Origin: Ettlia oleoabundans
Taxonomy: Eukaryota; Chlorophyta; Chlorophyceae; Chlamydomonadales
Reading direction: 5' to 3'
Length of the DNA: 64,000 bases
Assembly: GCA_019693395.1 (NCBI GenBank)
Contig: JAAMXP010000445.1
Coordinates: forward strand, 1 to 64,000
Under the pieces are notes generated by a model, which saw only the letters and a program-made list of their open reading frames with translations, was not told where the DNA came from and ran no database searches. This document shows positions 38,196-49,653 of the stretch, piece by piece; the first letter of the stretch is position 1, and each line of letters starts with the position of its first letter. Both the position numbers and the translations under genes were made by a program.

Positions 38196-39574
38196 ATGGC
38201 CCCAAAGAAGGCAGCTGAGAAGGCCGAGAAGGGCGGCAAGAGCCCCAAGAAGGCCGCCCCCAAGAAGGAGAAGAAGGAGAAGGGTGGGTTTGTCGCTGCC
38301 TGTCGTTGGGTGCTGCTGGGCTGGTGCGGGGCAGCGATCAGGCACCGCGGATGTTCCTTGGGCGGGTGGGTGCTGCTCGCCCTCGTGCCCTCAAAGACGT
38401 TCTCCGAGACCCTTTAGGTGCCGGGGTGCTATGCGCAGCGGGAATTTAGGCAGTTGAAAAGGTGCGGCGCTTGATCGCCGTTGTCAGCGGGCAGGGCTGG
38501 GTGGTCTCAGGGCCAGCCCTGCACCCCAGGAGCCTAACTTCGGCACGATTTGGTCTTCCCTGCGGTCGCGCTGGGAGCCCGTGCTTGTTGAGGGCTGGCC
38601 GGCCCCTCGTGCCGCGCTTGGTCAATAGCCGACTGTTTGAACAGTTTGAACGCGGCCGCCGCTTCCTTCTGGGCCCCACTTGGCAGCCACAGCTCGGGAT
38701 GGGCAGCGCTTTTTGGCTGAGTGTTGCATATTTACTCACTGCCCACCCCCTGTGTCGGCACAGCTCTTCCTCTTCCTCAACAAGAACAGTGCCACTGACC
38801 TGCTGTCGCGTCTGTGCCTACCGCAGATCCCAACGCGCCCAAGCGCCCCCTCTCCGCGTACATGTTCTTCGCGGCCGACAAGCGTGCAGAGGTGTGCCAT
38901 AATGCAGTGTGTGCAGATATCACTGGTGAAGCAAACGATGTTGTTGACGGTAAACAGCCCAGCTCGAACAGCACACCCTGTTACCATGTTGGGGCGAGCG
39001 TCTCAAACACTGGGGTGTATCCGTTGCTCTGAAAGTGTGACAGGCACTGAATACTCCTCTGCCACATGGGAGACCCACACCCGCAGCCTAACAAACACAT
39101 TCGGGGCCCAATGGATTGATTGCCCCCACAACCTTGTTTGTACTGTACTGCAGCTGAAGAAGAGCGACCCCAACCTGAGCCTGGGTGAGGTCGGCAAGGC
39201 TACCGGCGCGGCATGGAAGGAGCTTAGCGACAAGGACAAGGAGCCGTACGTCAAGAAGGCAGACAAGGTGCGGCGCCGCTTCCGGCACTCGCTGGCTGAT
39301 CCTGGCTGCTCGCGTTGGGTGCCCTGCTGTCCGTTGCATTCCCTCTAAGCCGTGCTGATCTCAACAACTCGGCCTGCCTGCTTCTCCCGCCTGCCCCTCG
39401 TGGGGTGGTGCGTGTTCCTGTCTCTGTTGGTTGTCACCATGTGTTGGCGCTTTGCCTTAGGCCTGTCCTGCCTTGCCCGCCAACCTCCCTGCCTGACCTC
39501 ACTCTTACACTCCTTTGACGCAGGACAAGGCGCGCTACGAGAAAGAGAAGGCAGCCTACGATGCAAAGAAGTGA
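38196..39574 (+). CDS. Small HMGB-type protein with one HMG box
   Basis: HMGB proteins bend DNA and loosen chromatin. Four exons: 38196-38283, 38827-38891, 39154-39267, 39524-39574. The protein is about 105 residues. A Lys/Ala-rich tail (MAPKKAAEKAEKGGKSPKKA) comes first, then a complete HMG box. The box has DPNAPKRPLSAYMFFAADKR in helix 1, LKKSDPNLSLGEVGKATGAA leading to WKELSDKDKEPYVKKADK, and DKARYEKEKAAYDAKK at the end. The Pro-Lys-Arg-Pro entry, the Tyr-Met-Phe-Phe core and the Trp of helix 2 are all present. There is no acidic tail, unlike animal HMGB1, and the protein is close in size to yeast Nhp6. A TGTAA near 39863 may terminate the transcript. It shares its upstream region with RUVBL2. 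Confidence 0.95.
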
Positions 39575-39957
39575 GGCACTTGGGGTGATGGCGGCGTCGT
39601 AACGTCAGGATAGCACTCATCGCGGCCGCAATGCCACGCTGGTGCTATGGGTGCTACACCTTGGTTTCTCTTTTGCCTCATACCTACCGTTGACTCCTGC
39701 CTGCAAACTCTCAACCAACTTCTTTCGGTTCACCAACACACTCGCAACCGATTTACAGCCTGCAATGACTGCTGGAATTTTAATTTCTCGCCGCCACTCT
39801 TGCCGCCCTGCATTCCTCTGCCAAAACTGCTGCGCCCATGGCAACAGAGTTTCAGCCCGGTTGTAACATGTCTCATCTGATTCTTGACAATGCCTGTTCC
39901 ACTGGCAATAGGACCAGGGGTGTTTGCCTCCTCACCTACCTTGCTGCTGGTGGTGTG
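39575..39957. other. HMGB 3' region
   Basis: Non-coding, with a TGTAAC at about 39863 as possible poly(A) signal. The region then passes into repeat copy B. Confidence 0.5.
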
Positions 39958-40442
39958 TTCCGGAGGTAACTTGGCGGCTGCATCAACAGTTGTGCTTGTG
40001 ACAGGGAAGCGCCCAGCATTGCAAGCTGCAAAGCATTGATGGGGTGAAGGGTGGGTGTCGTCCGCATGGTTTTGTGGCTGTTGGGGTGGGCTGCTTAAAT
40101 TGCCTATCTGCGTAGCGTAGCAGCGCTGCAAGAGGTCGACGCTTGGGTTGCTCCTGGGTTGGGGCTGGGGCTCTTTCTCTGGCGCTGCTTTCTTTGTGCC
40201 TGCTTCGTTTCCTTTTGGGCCTGCTTTCGTGGGGTTTGGGAACTCTGGGTTGACGGCGGTCGGCACCGTATGCTGCTGGCTGGTGGGTTGAAGCAGCTCC
40301 TGACGCTAAAACCACACCATCCACCCAGGACATGGCTTGCAGGAGACCTGCATCACCCACTTCCCTATCGCTGCTCGTTGCATTCTCCCACCTATCTGCT
40401 CCTGGTCTCCACCTGTCTGGTCTGTTGAAGGGCAGGTCATGC
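39958..40442 (-). repeat. Dispersed repeat, copy B (inverted relative to copy A)
   Basis: The minus strand aligns with 32683-33160 over about 450 bases. On that strand it keeps one long open frame (HTVPTAVNPEFPNPTKAG and onward), whereas copy A has a stop in the matching frame. This suggests that both derive from a once-coding segment. Nothing identifies its original protein. Confidence 0.72.
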
Positions 40443-40533
40443 ATCAGCAGTGTGCGGTGCCGCTAAATGCTTGTCATGCTTAAATCATGTTGCCAGTTTG
40501 TCATTATCAAGGGCGCCGTTTTCTGTGCTGCAG

Positions 40534-41797
40534 CATTCAGGGCAGCAAGACCAGCCTTGCCCCTGACCTGATTCTGGAGCGGTGTGTGGGGCTGCTGTAC
40601 GACCAGCATGCTGCATGCAGCCTGACCCTCGCCCTGCTGATGGGCACACCCTTGCCGGAAGGTGAGCATGGGACGGTGAAGCAAGGAAATTGGTTGAATC
40701 TCATAGTTGTGGGCGTGGTAGGACAAGGTCAGCAGATCCGTTGAGGAATGGGAGGCAGGCATCGCCGCCTTGGCAAGAATGCCTTGACAGACTGCTGTTG
40801 ATTTTCAATTCTGTCAACCCTGCCGGTTGCCCCAAGCGGTGCACATGCCTGCAGCCCCCCTTCCCGACATGACGCTGGGCTTGATGCTGCGCAAGGCATA
40901 CGTGAAAGGCTGCTGTGGTGCCGGGCGCTTGACGGGCTGGACCTTCCACCACAGGTGGCCCAGGGGTTCAAAACATAGGCATCACTGATCCAAACACTGA
41001 CACCTTGAAACCAAGCACGCCGCTGCATGATGTGCTGGTGTGGGCCTTTCCTTTCCTTTTTAGGGTCAGGAAAGGATGCCTGAGCACCGTCGGCACCCAG
41101 CCTGCGGTCTCTGGGTGCTCAGCTGTATATGCGTGCCTTGGCAGGCAGCAGGTGTGGATGCACCCATTTATTGGGGTTGGTGGATGGCCCCATTTCTAAC
41201 AGTGGCATTATCCGCGATTACAGGCGCTAGCAATCAAGTGGGCATTGGCACGCCGCATGTGGCTGTTGCTGGGCGAGCCACTCTCAGTGGAGCTGGGGCC
41301 ACAGGAAGGACAGGCAGCAGCGGCAGCAGCAGCAAAGGGGCAGGGCGGTGCTGCCGCTGCCGTGCCAAGCCTGCCTCCCTTCCCAGGGCTGGCCACCCTC
41401 CGCCTGTTCTCGCGCGGCCGCAAGGCAGGTCCTGGAAGCCCCTTTTTGAACGGTGACCTGCCTGTGCGAGGCTAGCACTGAGAACCCTGGTGTTGTTACC
41501 ACTGAGCAGCTGGAGGGTGACCTACTGGTGCTGGCGCAGCGCCTGCAGCAGGAGACACCCCCTTCCAGGGCATGTGGCATCGCTTGGTGCCGCAGCTGGA
41601 GCATGGCGGGCTGGCGGCACTAGATGCGCACATAGGGGTGAAGTTCTGGGCAGGCAGCAGAGCAGGTAGCTGCGGCGAACGAGGAGGCGCAGCTGGTGGT
41701 GGCGGATGCCAGCATGGGGGAGCTGCACAATTATAGGCACTGGTTTTGCTATAAATTACTTGTCGCAAGCATGAAAGCACAAGTGATGAGTGCAAGG
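40534..41797 (+). pseudogene. Remnant of an unrecognised spliced gene
   Basis: Several exon-like blocks have good splice borders but do not form a continuous protein. 40534-40661 reads SLAPDLILERCVGLLYDQHA and TLALLMGTPLPE. 40855-40954 reads LPDMTLGLMLRKAYVKG. 41224 onward reads ALAIKWALARRMWLLLGEPL, then Ala/Gly-rich. 41508-41560 reads LEGDLLVLAQRLQQE, then shifts frame to FQGMWHRLVPQLEHGGLAAL, and 41660-41770 shifts again to EEAQLVVADASMGELHNYRH. At least one frame change near 41550 is not explained by splicing. There is no start codon block, since repeat copy B sits directly upstream. I do not recognise the family. It could also be a real gene disrupted by assembly errors. Confidence 0.5.
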
Positions 41798-41920
41798 TAA
41801 CAACAGTCGTGCAACAGTCGCAACGCACAGGGTGAACTGCTGCACTCAGTTGGAGCTGGCGGGGAAGGCAGTACCCACACACTGTGGCAGCCCGTGCTGC
41901 CGCAGATTGCAATTGAGCAG

Positions 41921-42100
41921 CCGTGGTGGAGCTGCCACAGCCCCAGCAGCAGCCAGCCCCTATGAAAATGGGGCACCGGCGTGCGCCGCCGGGCACAGAT
42001 CCGCCGCTGCCGCCGCCTGCTGGGACAACCCCAGTCAACCCGCAATCCCCCTTTGGCGCGAACTCGTGCTGTATATGCATAGACAAACGAAACGAAACTT
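41921..42100 (+). repeat. Direct duplication, copy 1
   Basis: About 150 bases are nearly identical to 42760-42939, an offset of 839 bases. The block is CCGTGGTGGAGCTGCCACAG through TTTGGCGCGAACTCGTGCTG. One forward frame is open and Pro-rich (LPQPQQQPAP, PPGTDPPLPPP). Upstream, GCTGGAGCTGGC/GGGAAGGCAGTACC is also shared, with extra sequence in copy 2. Confidence 0.9.
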
Positions 42101-42759
42101 GCAATCGCGTGGTTCGGCCTACAAGCGCGGCTCCATCACAAAGCTTTCGCTGCCCAGGCTCACAAGCTGCACAGACCTCGGCCAACTGGTGGCATGGATG
42201 ACCACCAACACCTCTGCGAACTGCCAGGCGACGCCTAAGCAGAAGAGCCATGGGGGCTGCCACTTGGCGGCGGCGCCACAGCGGCCAGGCAGGCAGGCAC
42301 GCACACGCACGCAAGGGTGGTGACAGCGGGCAGTGGCCCCAGCACCCCATCCGACCCAACCATACTCAGGTGGCCACATTACTTGATGCACTAGGGCGGC
42401 AGCACCTGCATCTGCGTAAGGCATCTCTCCCTCCCTCTGCCACGCCACCCATCAGCAATTTGAAGCAAAACGCGCCCCCCGCCGGCATGCATCCTGGATA
42501 ATCACCAGCTGCACCACACCATGAACGGACACTCGCCCCTCATACTGTCATGCGACCCACTTTATTGAGCTGGAGCTGGCAGGGAAGGCAGTACCACTCA
42601 CACACACACTGTGGCAGCCCGCGCAGCTGCAGAATGGGCACCGGCAGCGGCCGCTGGAGCCCAGCCCAACGCACAGGATAATCAGTGGCAACATGATGCG
42701 ACAGCGCAGCCGAACACCAAGGACTCACTTTCAGTAGTATACCGTGAGGGTATGAGCTG

Positions 42760-42939
42760 CCGTGGTGGAGCTGCCACAGCCCCAGCAGCAGCCAGCCCCT
42801 ATGAAAATGGGGCACCGGCGTGCGCCGCCGGGCACAGATCCGCCGCTGCCGCCGCCTGCTGCGACAACCCCAGTCAACCCGCAATCCCCCTTTGGCGCGA
42901 ACTCGTGCTGTCTATACATAAACAAACGAAATGGAACTT
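42760..42939 (+). repeat. Direct duplication, copy 2
   Basis: Second copy of the block at 41921-42100. The left flank differs by an insertion of about 170 bases, so the duplicated unit was larger and has since been rearranged. No gene is recognised across 42101-43295. Confidence 0.9.
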
Positions 42940-43295
42940 CTAGTCCCTGAACAGCCCACCAGCACTGTGTAAGGCTCAGCAAACCACCACTTTGTAAGGC
43001 GCCGCGCCAGCTGCCGCGCCCCAGCCAACATGATTGCTCGTTGGTCAGCTGCTGCAGCGGGCCCTTGCCTGCACACTCCCTGCCCTGCTGCCCTGGTTCG
43101 AATCGAAATCTGTAAGGTACCGAAACCAAGAGACCACCGTACTGCCAAAAGGTCACCCGCACCCATCTAAAGAAGGCAATGCCCCAGAGCACGCGTCTAG
43201 AAAGCAAGATTGCACATCCCAATCCTATGTATGTGCCTGCAAGGTGACGGAAACTGCCCTCAAGCTCTCTCTGCGGGTGAGGGCCAGCCGGCACC

Positions 43296-46200
43296 ATGCT
43301 GTGTGCTGCAACACTTGTAGGAACTGCAGTGCTGTTGTGTGCTGCCGGCGGGACGGCCAGGGCGCCAGTTGAAGGGCGCACTTCTGCCGCTGCTGGTGCC
43401 GCCAGCTTGCGGCCAGCAGTGCGCGAGCCACCCCACTGGCCGGAGAGCTACTCGGTGCGTTACACACGCTGCTATGCTGCTAATTAAGAGTCTAAAGGAA
43501 GTGGGAGTGGGAACGGCAATGCGAATACTCTTTTATGGCAGGCATTGAACCCAAGGTCCTGACCCTTGTGTGCCGCTTCACCACTGCCCTTCCGCACTTT
43601 CCTATCACCCCTCGACCACCCCCCTGCAGGTCAACTACACCTTCACTCTACCCTACACCGCGCGCATCCAGCAGCCCCCACTCTCCTACCCTGTCGCCTT
43701 CTATCGTGATGCCCGAGAAAAGCGGGTGAGGATGGACACTTACGACTCTACTCAGGTCCTGATTGCCAAAAAGGTGAGCCCCCCTTGAGGTGTGCTGAGA
43801 GTCTTTCGGTAGGCAACGGGTGGGCAATGCTAAGTGTAAAACTGGTCATGTATGAAGCAAGGGTAATGTGCTGGATCTGGCAGTACACAGCCCCTTTGTT
43901 ACTACAGGTTCCCTTTTAGCTGCAAATTGCCACGAGGCTCCACAGTCAACTGTTGCCCTACGTACATGCCGCAGGGCAAAATTTTGGAAGTGGTGCCCCG
44001 CGTTGATCGCCTGGTGGGTGTCTCATCAGCAAGACGGCCAAGCATTGAGCCAAACAGCAAGGCAGCAGATCTAACAGCCACTGGCCTGCCATAGCGAGCC
44101 CAACATTGAGCAATTCATAGTGTGGTGACCAGTTTCAGGTAGCGTGTCTGATTTCTGGTACCATTTCCTGGGTGCAGGTGTGCCTGGTCTTAGATGACGA
44201 CGGCGAGGAGGCCGGCATGAGCGCCCTGCCGGATGTACAGGGCTGGCAATACTGCGGTACCCAACAATTCAATGGCGAGGAGGCAGATGTCTGGCAGTAC
44301 GAGGCCAGGTGCGCAGCAGGGCAGTACTCGCCATGCATTACCACATTTGGGCCAGGCTCCAGGTCGGTGCACATTGGGGCTGTACTCACAGTGGACAGCA
44401 AATAGCGCCAGACACTGTTGAAAAGTGCGGTTGCCGCTGCTTTGTCTGCGCTGGCTCAAAGTGCGGTAAACAGATTAGCCGCCACACGCCACGAAAGCAC
44501 CGTTGCGTGGCAGCTGGGGTCAGCTGAAAAGGTGCATATTACACATACACGCCTACTTTTGCGCAAGTGTGGGTTGCTTATACAGTGTTGTTGTGGCTGG
44601 TTGGTTGCTCTACCTGCAGGCACGAGGCCAAGCACGTGGTGTACACGTTTTACGCAGCGGCTACAGACTCCACACCCCGGCGGCTCCACATGCACGGAAA
44701 CGACCTCGTCTCTGGCGCACACTTTGACGTAAACGCGCATGTGTTGGTTGTAAATTGCTGTCCTGCTGCGTTGTTGGGCTTTCTTCGCAGCCTTTGTGGT
44801 GAGGCATAAAGTTGCCGCAAGCCTTTGTGAGGGAATGGTGCTGATGTGGTGGGTCTGCACACCCTCCCAGCTAGTGTGGCCGCTCGTGGTTTTTGTTCCC
44901 CTCCCTCCTTTGCAGCAGTTTGTGGGTGGCTGCCTGTTATCAACACCCACCATTCCAATGATTTTCGCGGTCCTTTGGGTGCACCCATCTCCATATCCCT
45001 GCCAACTCTAGATTCCCGTCCACCTGCGTCATGCAGGAGTGGGTGGTAGACTACACTTCCTTCAGCGCCGGCCGCCCAAACCCCGAGCTTTTTGCCACTC
45101 CTGCCCTGTGTGACAAGGGAGAGGCACAGGAGTTGCATAATCGCGGCAGGAGGGGTGCGCTACTGCGCTGGGCGGCCATGGTGCCTAGCGTGCGGTACCG
45201 GGGAGATTCACAGGTGCGTGGCTGAGTATGTGGGTTGCTGGGTAGGGTTGGGTTGGGTGTGCAATAGTGAGGCAACATGCTTGATTACAACCGGTGGGTG
45301 GTTGGGTGAGCATGGTACGGATTTGCCGAGCGTCTTGCAATGGGCTGACGGAGCTGACCGTCGCAATAATGCATGCACTATGTTGTGGCTATTGTTGTAG
45401 CCTATTGTCATGTCACCTGCAACTGTCATGCCACCTGCAACGCTTTCGCCTTCTTGCCCTGCACACAGTCACACCCGCAAACTCAAAGCTCACCATCTCA
45501 CACCCGTGCAGCCCTCCATGACCTCCTGTTCAGCTACTCTTCTGTATTATGAGCTCCGCTCTGTACTGCTTGCAGTACGACGTCTTTCTAGCAGGCCACG
45601 GTGCGGGTCGCACTCACCGCTCCCTGGCTGACTACCAGCAGCGGCGGGAAATCTTCCATTCAAACCAACAACTAATTGAGGATCACAACGCAGCTCCAGG
45701 GACAAGCTATGAGATGGCAATGAACAGGTGTGGATGGTGCAGGCTGAGGTAAAGTAAATGTGGACAGCCTGTTCGAAGAGTCCGTGGGGGTGGGGGTTGG
45801 TGGTGGTTTGGGGTTGTGGTGTGTGTGTGCTGGTGGTGAGTGGGAAGGGGGCATGCGGCGGGGGGCCACGCGCGGGCGGTCGGTTACGAAGCAGCGAGGG
45901 AGGGAGCTGGAGTATGTGGTTGCCCCTCTGTATGTTCCTGTGAGTAGATTACCTTTATGAAGTCAAAGCATGATCGAACTCTTTGATCCCGCCCCTACGC
46001 ATGCAGGTTTGGCGACTACAGTGAGGAGGAGTTTGTGGCCCTCATGCTGCCCAAGCAGGCGCACCGTCAGCAGCAGCAGCAGCAGCAGCAGGGACTGCGC
46101 CTTTTGAGCAGCAGTAATAGTGGCGCAGACTTGCCTGGGGCGGAGCTGGAGTGGGAGTTGAAGGCGGGGGAAGTTGAGAAGGCACATCTGGCGAAGCATG

Positions 46201-48901
46201 AGCTACCGTATGAGCCCCTGGCAGATTCCGCCCGGCTTCCAGCCAGCCTGTCGTGGCGAGGCACGAGGGCTGGGGGGGTGGGCGTGAAAGATCAGGCAAC
46301 CTGCGGGTCCTGCTGGTGAGGCATCCGCTTCCCTTGCCTGCTGCATGGTCCAATGCTGACCTCCTGCTGCCGACTTCCTGCCCCCATGCCCCCACACTGG
46401 CAAGCGCATACCTGGACTACATGTTGGACTGCAGCCATTCACTTACGTGTGCCACGTGCTTGTCTGTGTGGTTGTGCATGGCTTCAGGTCCTTTGCTGCC
46501 ACTGGAACCATGGAGGGTGCGTGGTGGCGCGCCACAGGGCAGAGGTAGGCTGCCTGCCGGCATATTGGGTGGCAGTATTTGTTGGCTTGCAAGATCAGCC
46601 TTTTGCTTCAACTACCCAGAGTACTGCGATTGGGTAGGTGAAGCAAGCTGCTGCTTTTGCTTTTGAACTGCACTCCCCTTTAATAGCTTCTGGCAGACAG
46701 GTGTAGGCAACATGCAAGGTACACCCCGCATCACACTGCACTGCACCAATCAAACCACACCACAGTGCATCATGGCTGCAGTGTGTCGTTCTCTGAGCAG
46801 CAGATTCTAGACTGCTCCTGGGGCTATCATCCCAAGGTGCCGGAGGCTAACCTAGGTGGGTGTGGAGTGGGCAGTTCTTGCCGATGTGTTTGCAGGCTGT
46901 TGCGCTTGTGTGTTTGGTTTGTGGTTCTTCATCTCCGGTGCTGCATGTTGATAGTGCTTGCTTATAGGGGCTATATGTGACACGAGGCACCTGTTCAGGC
47001 ATGTGCCTGCGAGCCAGCTTGCATGCATCATGTTCCCGCGGGGGGCAGGGGGGGGGGTTCGTGGTTTTTGGCTCGCCATGATTTTTCATGACGTGCAGCA
47101 CTTGTTGGACAACCCTCCTGCCAAGCTTAGCGTGGGCCTGCTACAGTTGCTCCGCTGGCGCTGCTGCTATGACCTTGCGCCATTCCCACACCCCAATGGC
47201 TCACCTGTCCCTCTGGTCATGTGTCCTTGGCCTGCAGCCTGCGATGGTGGCGACCCAGATGCCGGTGAGTGGCTGCCTGCCTGTTGCCGCACTCCTGATG
47301 GGTTGAGTTACTGGCAGCCCCTCGTGGATAGTACTGTAGCATGAAATCCTTGGTCGTACAACACTGCATGGTACTGCAGGTATTGGCTATGTAGTGGAGG
47401 CAGGAGGCATTGCTGAAAACCAAGACTACCCCTACAAGGTGTGCGCAGGAATATGACAAGGAATACAATTTTGAATAGGCCTAGGGTTAGGCTCATGTGA
47501 ATAGCCGCTTGGGACCTGCTTTGGGCACAGACAAACACCTCCTGGTCAGCTGGGTAGTTTGCACTGCAATGTGTGGGATGACTGTTGGTAGGCTTGGAGT
47601 TGGGATGTGTGGTGCTGCACTGGCATGGTGTCGGTCGGGATGATGATTGGATGGCTGCGTCCGGTTCCATTGCAGGGGCAGGACGGTTACTGCCTGGCCA
47701 ATCAGACCCGGCTGCTTGGCAAGTTCAAGGCAAGTTGGGAGCTAGCCTGCTGCTCCTGTGGCTGCTATGGTGCTGCTGCTGCGGCTGCTGCCGCTGCAGT
47801 GCCTGACCTACCCGGGACACCGGCTGTACGTCGCCATTACACTCTCACATGGCGGTCAATTGTGGAAATACCCGACAGTGCGCGGTTCAGGCTCACCGAC
47901 TTCTGTTCTCGCACGCATGATGATGTGCAGGGATTTGTGCGTGTGCCCCGATACGACGATGCCGCCCTCAGGGAGGCGCTCTACTCCAGAGGCCCCATTG
48001 CCATTTCCTTTGATGCCTCACGCCCCTCCTTCCGCTTCTTCTCCAGCGGCGTGTATGTGGACACGGAGGTGGGCAGGTGGTGTGGGGGTGGGGGTGGATC
48101 AAGCTCTCCTTGCTACAGTGTGGACGGCTTGTTATCAGCAAGGTGCCAATCAATCCTGATATATCAAGACTACTGCATACAGGTTTGCGCAGAAACCTGA
48201 GTTGCCGCCTTGCTGCAGTGCAAGTGGAAGCCCGGCCAGCTTGACCACAGCATGCTGCTGGTGGGTTACGGCACAAACGAGGCGGGAGACTACTGGTGCG
48301 CATGTGTGCCCGCACCTGCTCACCACCTGCCTCTATTTGGTGCTGTTTTCCAAGACTGTGGTGCCGTGTCAAAGCTGCTGTTTCTGTTGGGTGGTATTGC
48401 AGCTGCCTCCTGCCTCCATTATCTCCACTGTTGCTGCCTGGCTGCTCCTTGGTTGGTGGTTAAGGACATGCCGCCCTCCTGCCTTCTAGTGCATGTTGTG
48501 CTTCCTGTCTTAAACTGCAGCAAGCTGCACCAAACAACGCACGTATGCACAAGACCCGGTTCTCTTTTGCCCAAGCCATGGATACCCGCTTGTGCAATCA
48601 CACTGCCTCCTGACTCCTAATGCATGCACATACACTTGCAACACTGGTGGCTGCTCTGCCCGGCCATGCAGGGTAATGCAGCACTTCTGCAGGTCTGACT
48701 AGGGGTACAGAGGCTGGGGCTCACGCTGCCCCAGAACGTAATACATACATTCGACTTTGCCTTTTGCCATACAGGGAGGTGAGGAACTCGTGGAGCACCC
48801 ACTGGGGGGAGGGAGGCTACTTCAAGGTGTCCCGAGATGTCAACCACGCCTGTGGCGTACCGTCTGACGCCACCTACGCCCTGGTGGCAGACGGAGTGTA
48901 G
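43296..48901 (+). CDS. Papain-family cysteine protease with an N-terminal lumenal domain (26/29-kDa proteinase / cfaD type)
   Basis: This is a C1A peptidase of the class known as insect 26-29-kDa proteinase and Dictyostelium counting-factor-associated protein D. Sixteen exons, from 43296-43454, 43630-43773 and 43975-44013 through 48219-48295 and 48775-48901. A signal peptide (LVGTAVLLCAAGGTARA) targets the secretory or lysosomal route. The N-terminal domain reads ARIQQPPLSYPVAFYRDARE, VCLVLDDDGEEAG and VVYTFYAAATDSTP. An inhibitor-like propeptide follows (YQQRREIFHSNQQLIEDHNA) with an eight-Gln run. In the catalytic domain, KDQATCGSCWSFAATGTMEG gives the oxyanion Gln and active Cys. LDHSMLLVGYGTN gives the His, and VRNSWSTHWGEGGYF the Asn. 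SEQQILDCSWGY and CDGGDPDAG are also present. The intron after 47729 uses a GC donor. All catalytic residues are intact. Confidence 0.93.
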
Positions 48902-49653
48902 CCACACGTGGTTGTTGTTGTATCAGTGGCTTGTGAGCTTGAAACAACATGTGCGCCGCAGCGGGCATGCGACTAGGGAACGGCATCGACGCTGCAGACA
49001 GGGTCTGCAGTGGTTTCATCCAGATGTGCATAGACGCCACCTTGTTCAGCTGGAGGGAAGCCCTTGCTGTTCCATTGGTCGGACGCTCAGCGACAGATTC
49101 GGCTACAAATAGCGGCTGCGCCTGTGGCAGCAGGCCTGTCTGGGGACATCCAGGCTTTGTCGTGAGGTTATGTCAGTGGTGATGCTGCATGTATGAGAGC
49201 TGCCGCTCTTGACTGTGTCGGTATGTTGGCCTGTCCCTCTGTCTGTCGCACTCATGTCGTCCATGCATTGGGGTATCTACTTATCGCTGGTATCTTAACC
49301 TCTCTTCTTTTCGAGTATTCTACTATCAATCCGTGCTCTACCCTTGCCTTGCATACACTAATTGGCAACGCTGCTCTTTATTCTTTGCCTGCGTCCCCGC
49401 TATCTCTCACATGTTGACATCACACGTATCCTACTGCTTGCTGGCATCTGTGCAATTTGTCTATATAGTTTGGCTGCGCCCCACCATGTCAGGGCATGCA
49501 ATATAAACCCACACGTTGTCCTTCCTTGCAAGCACCATGCAATCACGTCACATCAGTCATTTAGCTAAATCCCCACAGCTGCCTGCTCGCACAAGACAAG
49601 GGCCCCAGTGGAGTCGCACACAGCCATGCTCAGGCTTATAAGATTTGCGTAAG
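48902..49653. other. Convergent intergenic region
   Basis: 3' flanks of the protease and of the Cys-rich gene. No supported feature; TGTAA-like signals are not clear. Confidence 0.5.

Noticed and set aside
41496..42359. Long minus-strand open frame (about 287 codons)
   Set aside because: Cys/Trp-rich nonsense composition; the forward strand shows the better protein-like segments.
43080..43110. GGTTCGAATC, like a tRNA B box
   Set aside because: No A box at the right spacing and no pairing acceptor stem on either strand.
42731..43381. Long minus-strand open frame (about 216 codons)
   Set aside because: It overlaps the duplication block and the protease start, has no family resemblance, and its composition looks like the shadow of GC-rich DNA.
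45780..45850. G/T-rich stretch as a possible regulatory or quadruplex element
   Set aside because: It lies in a protease intron and is ordinary low-complexity sequence.
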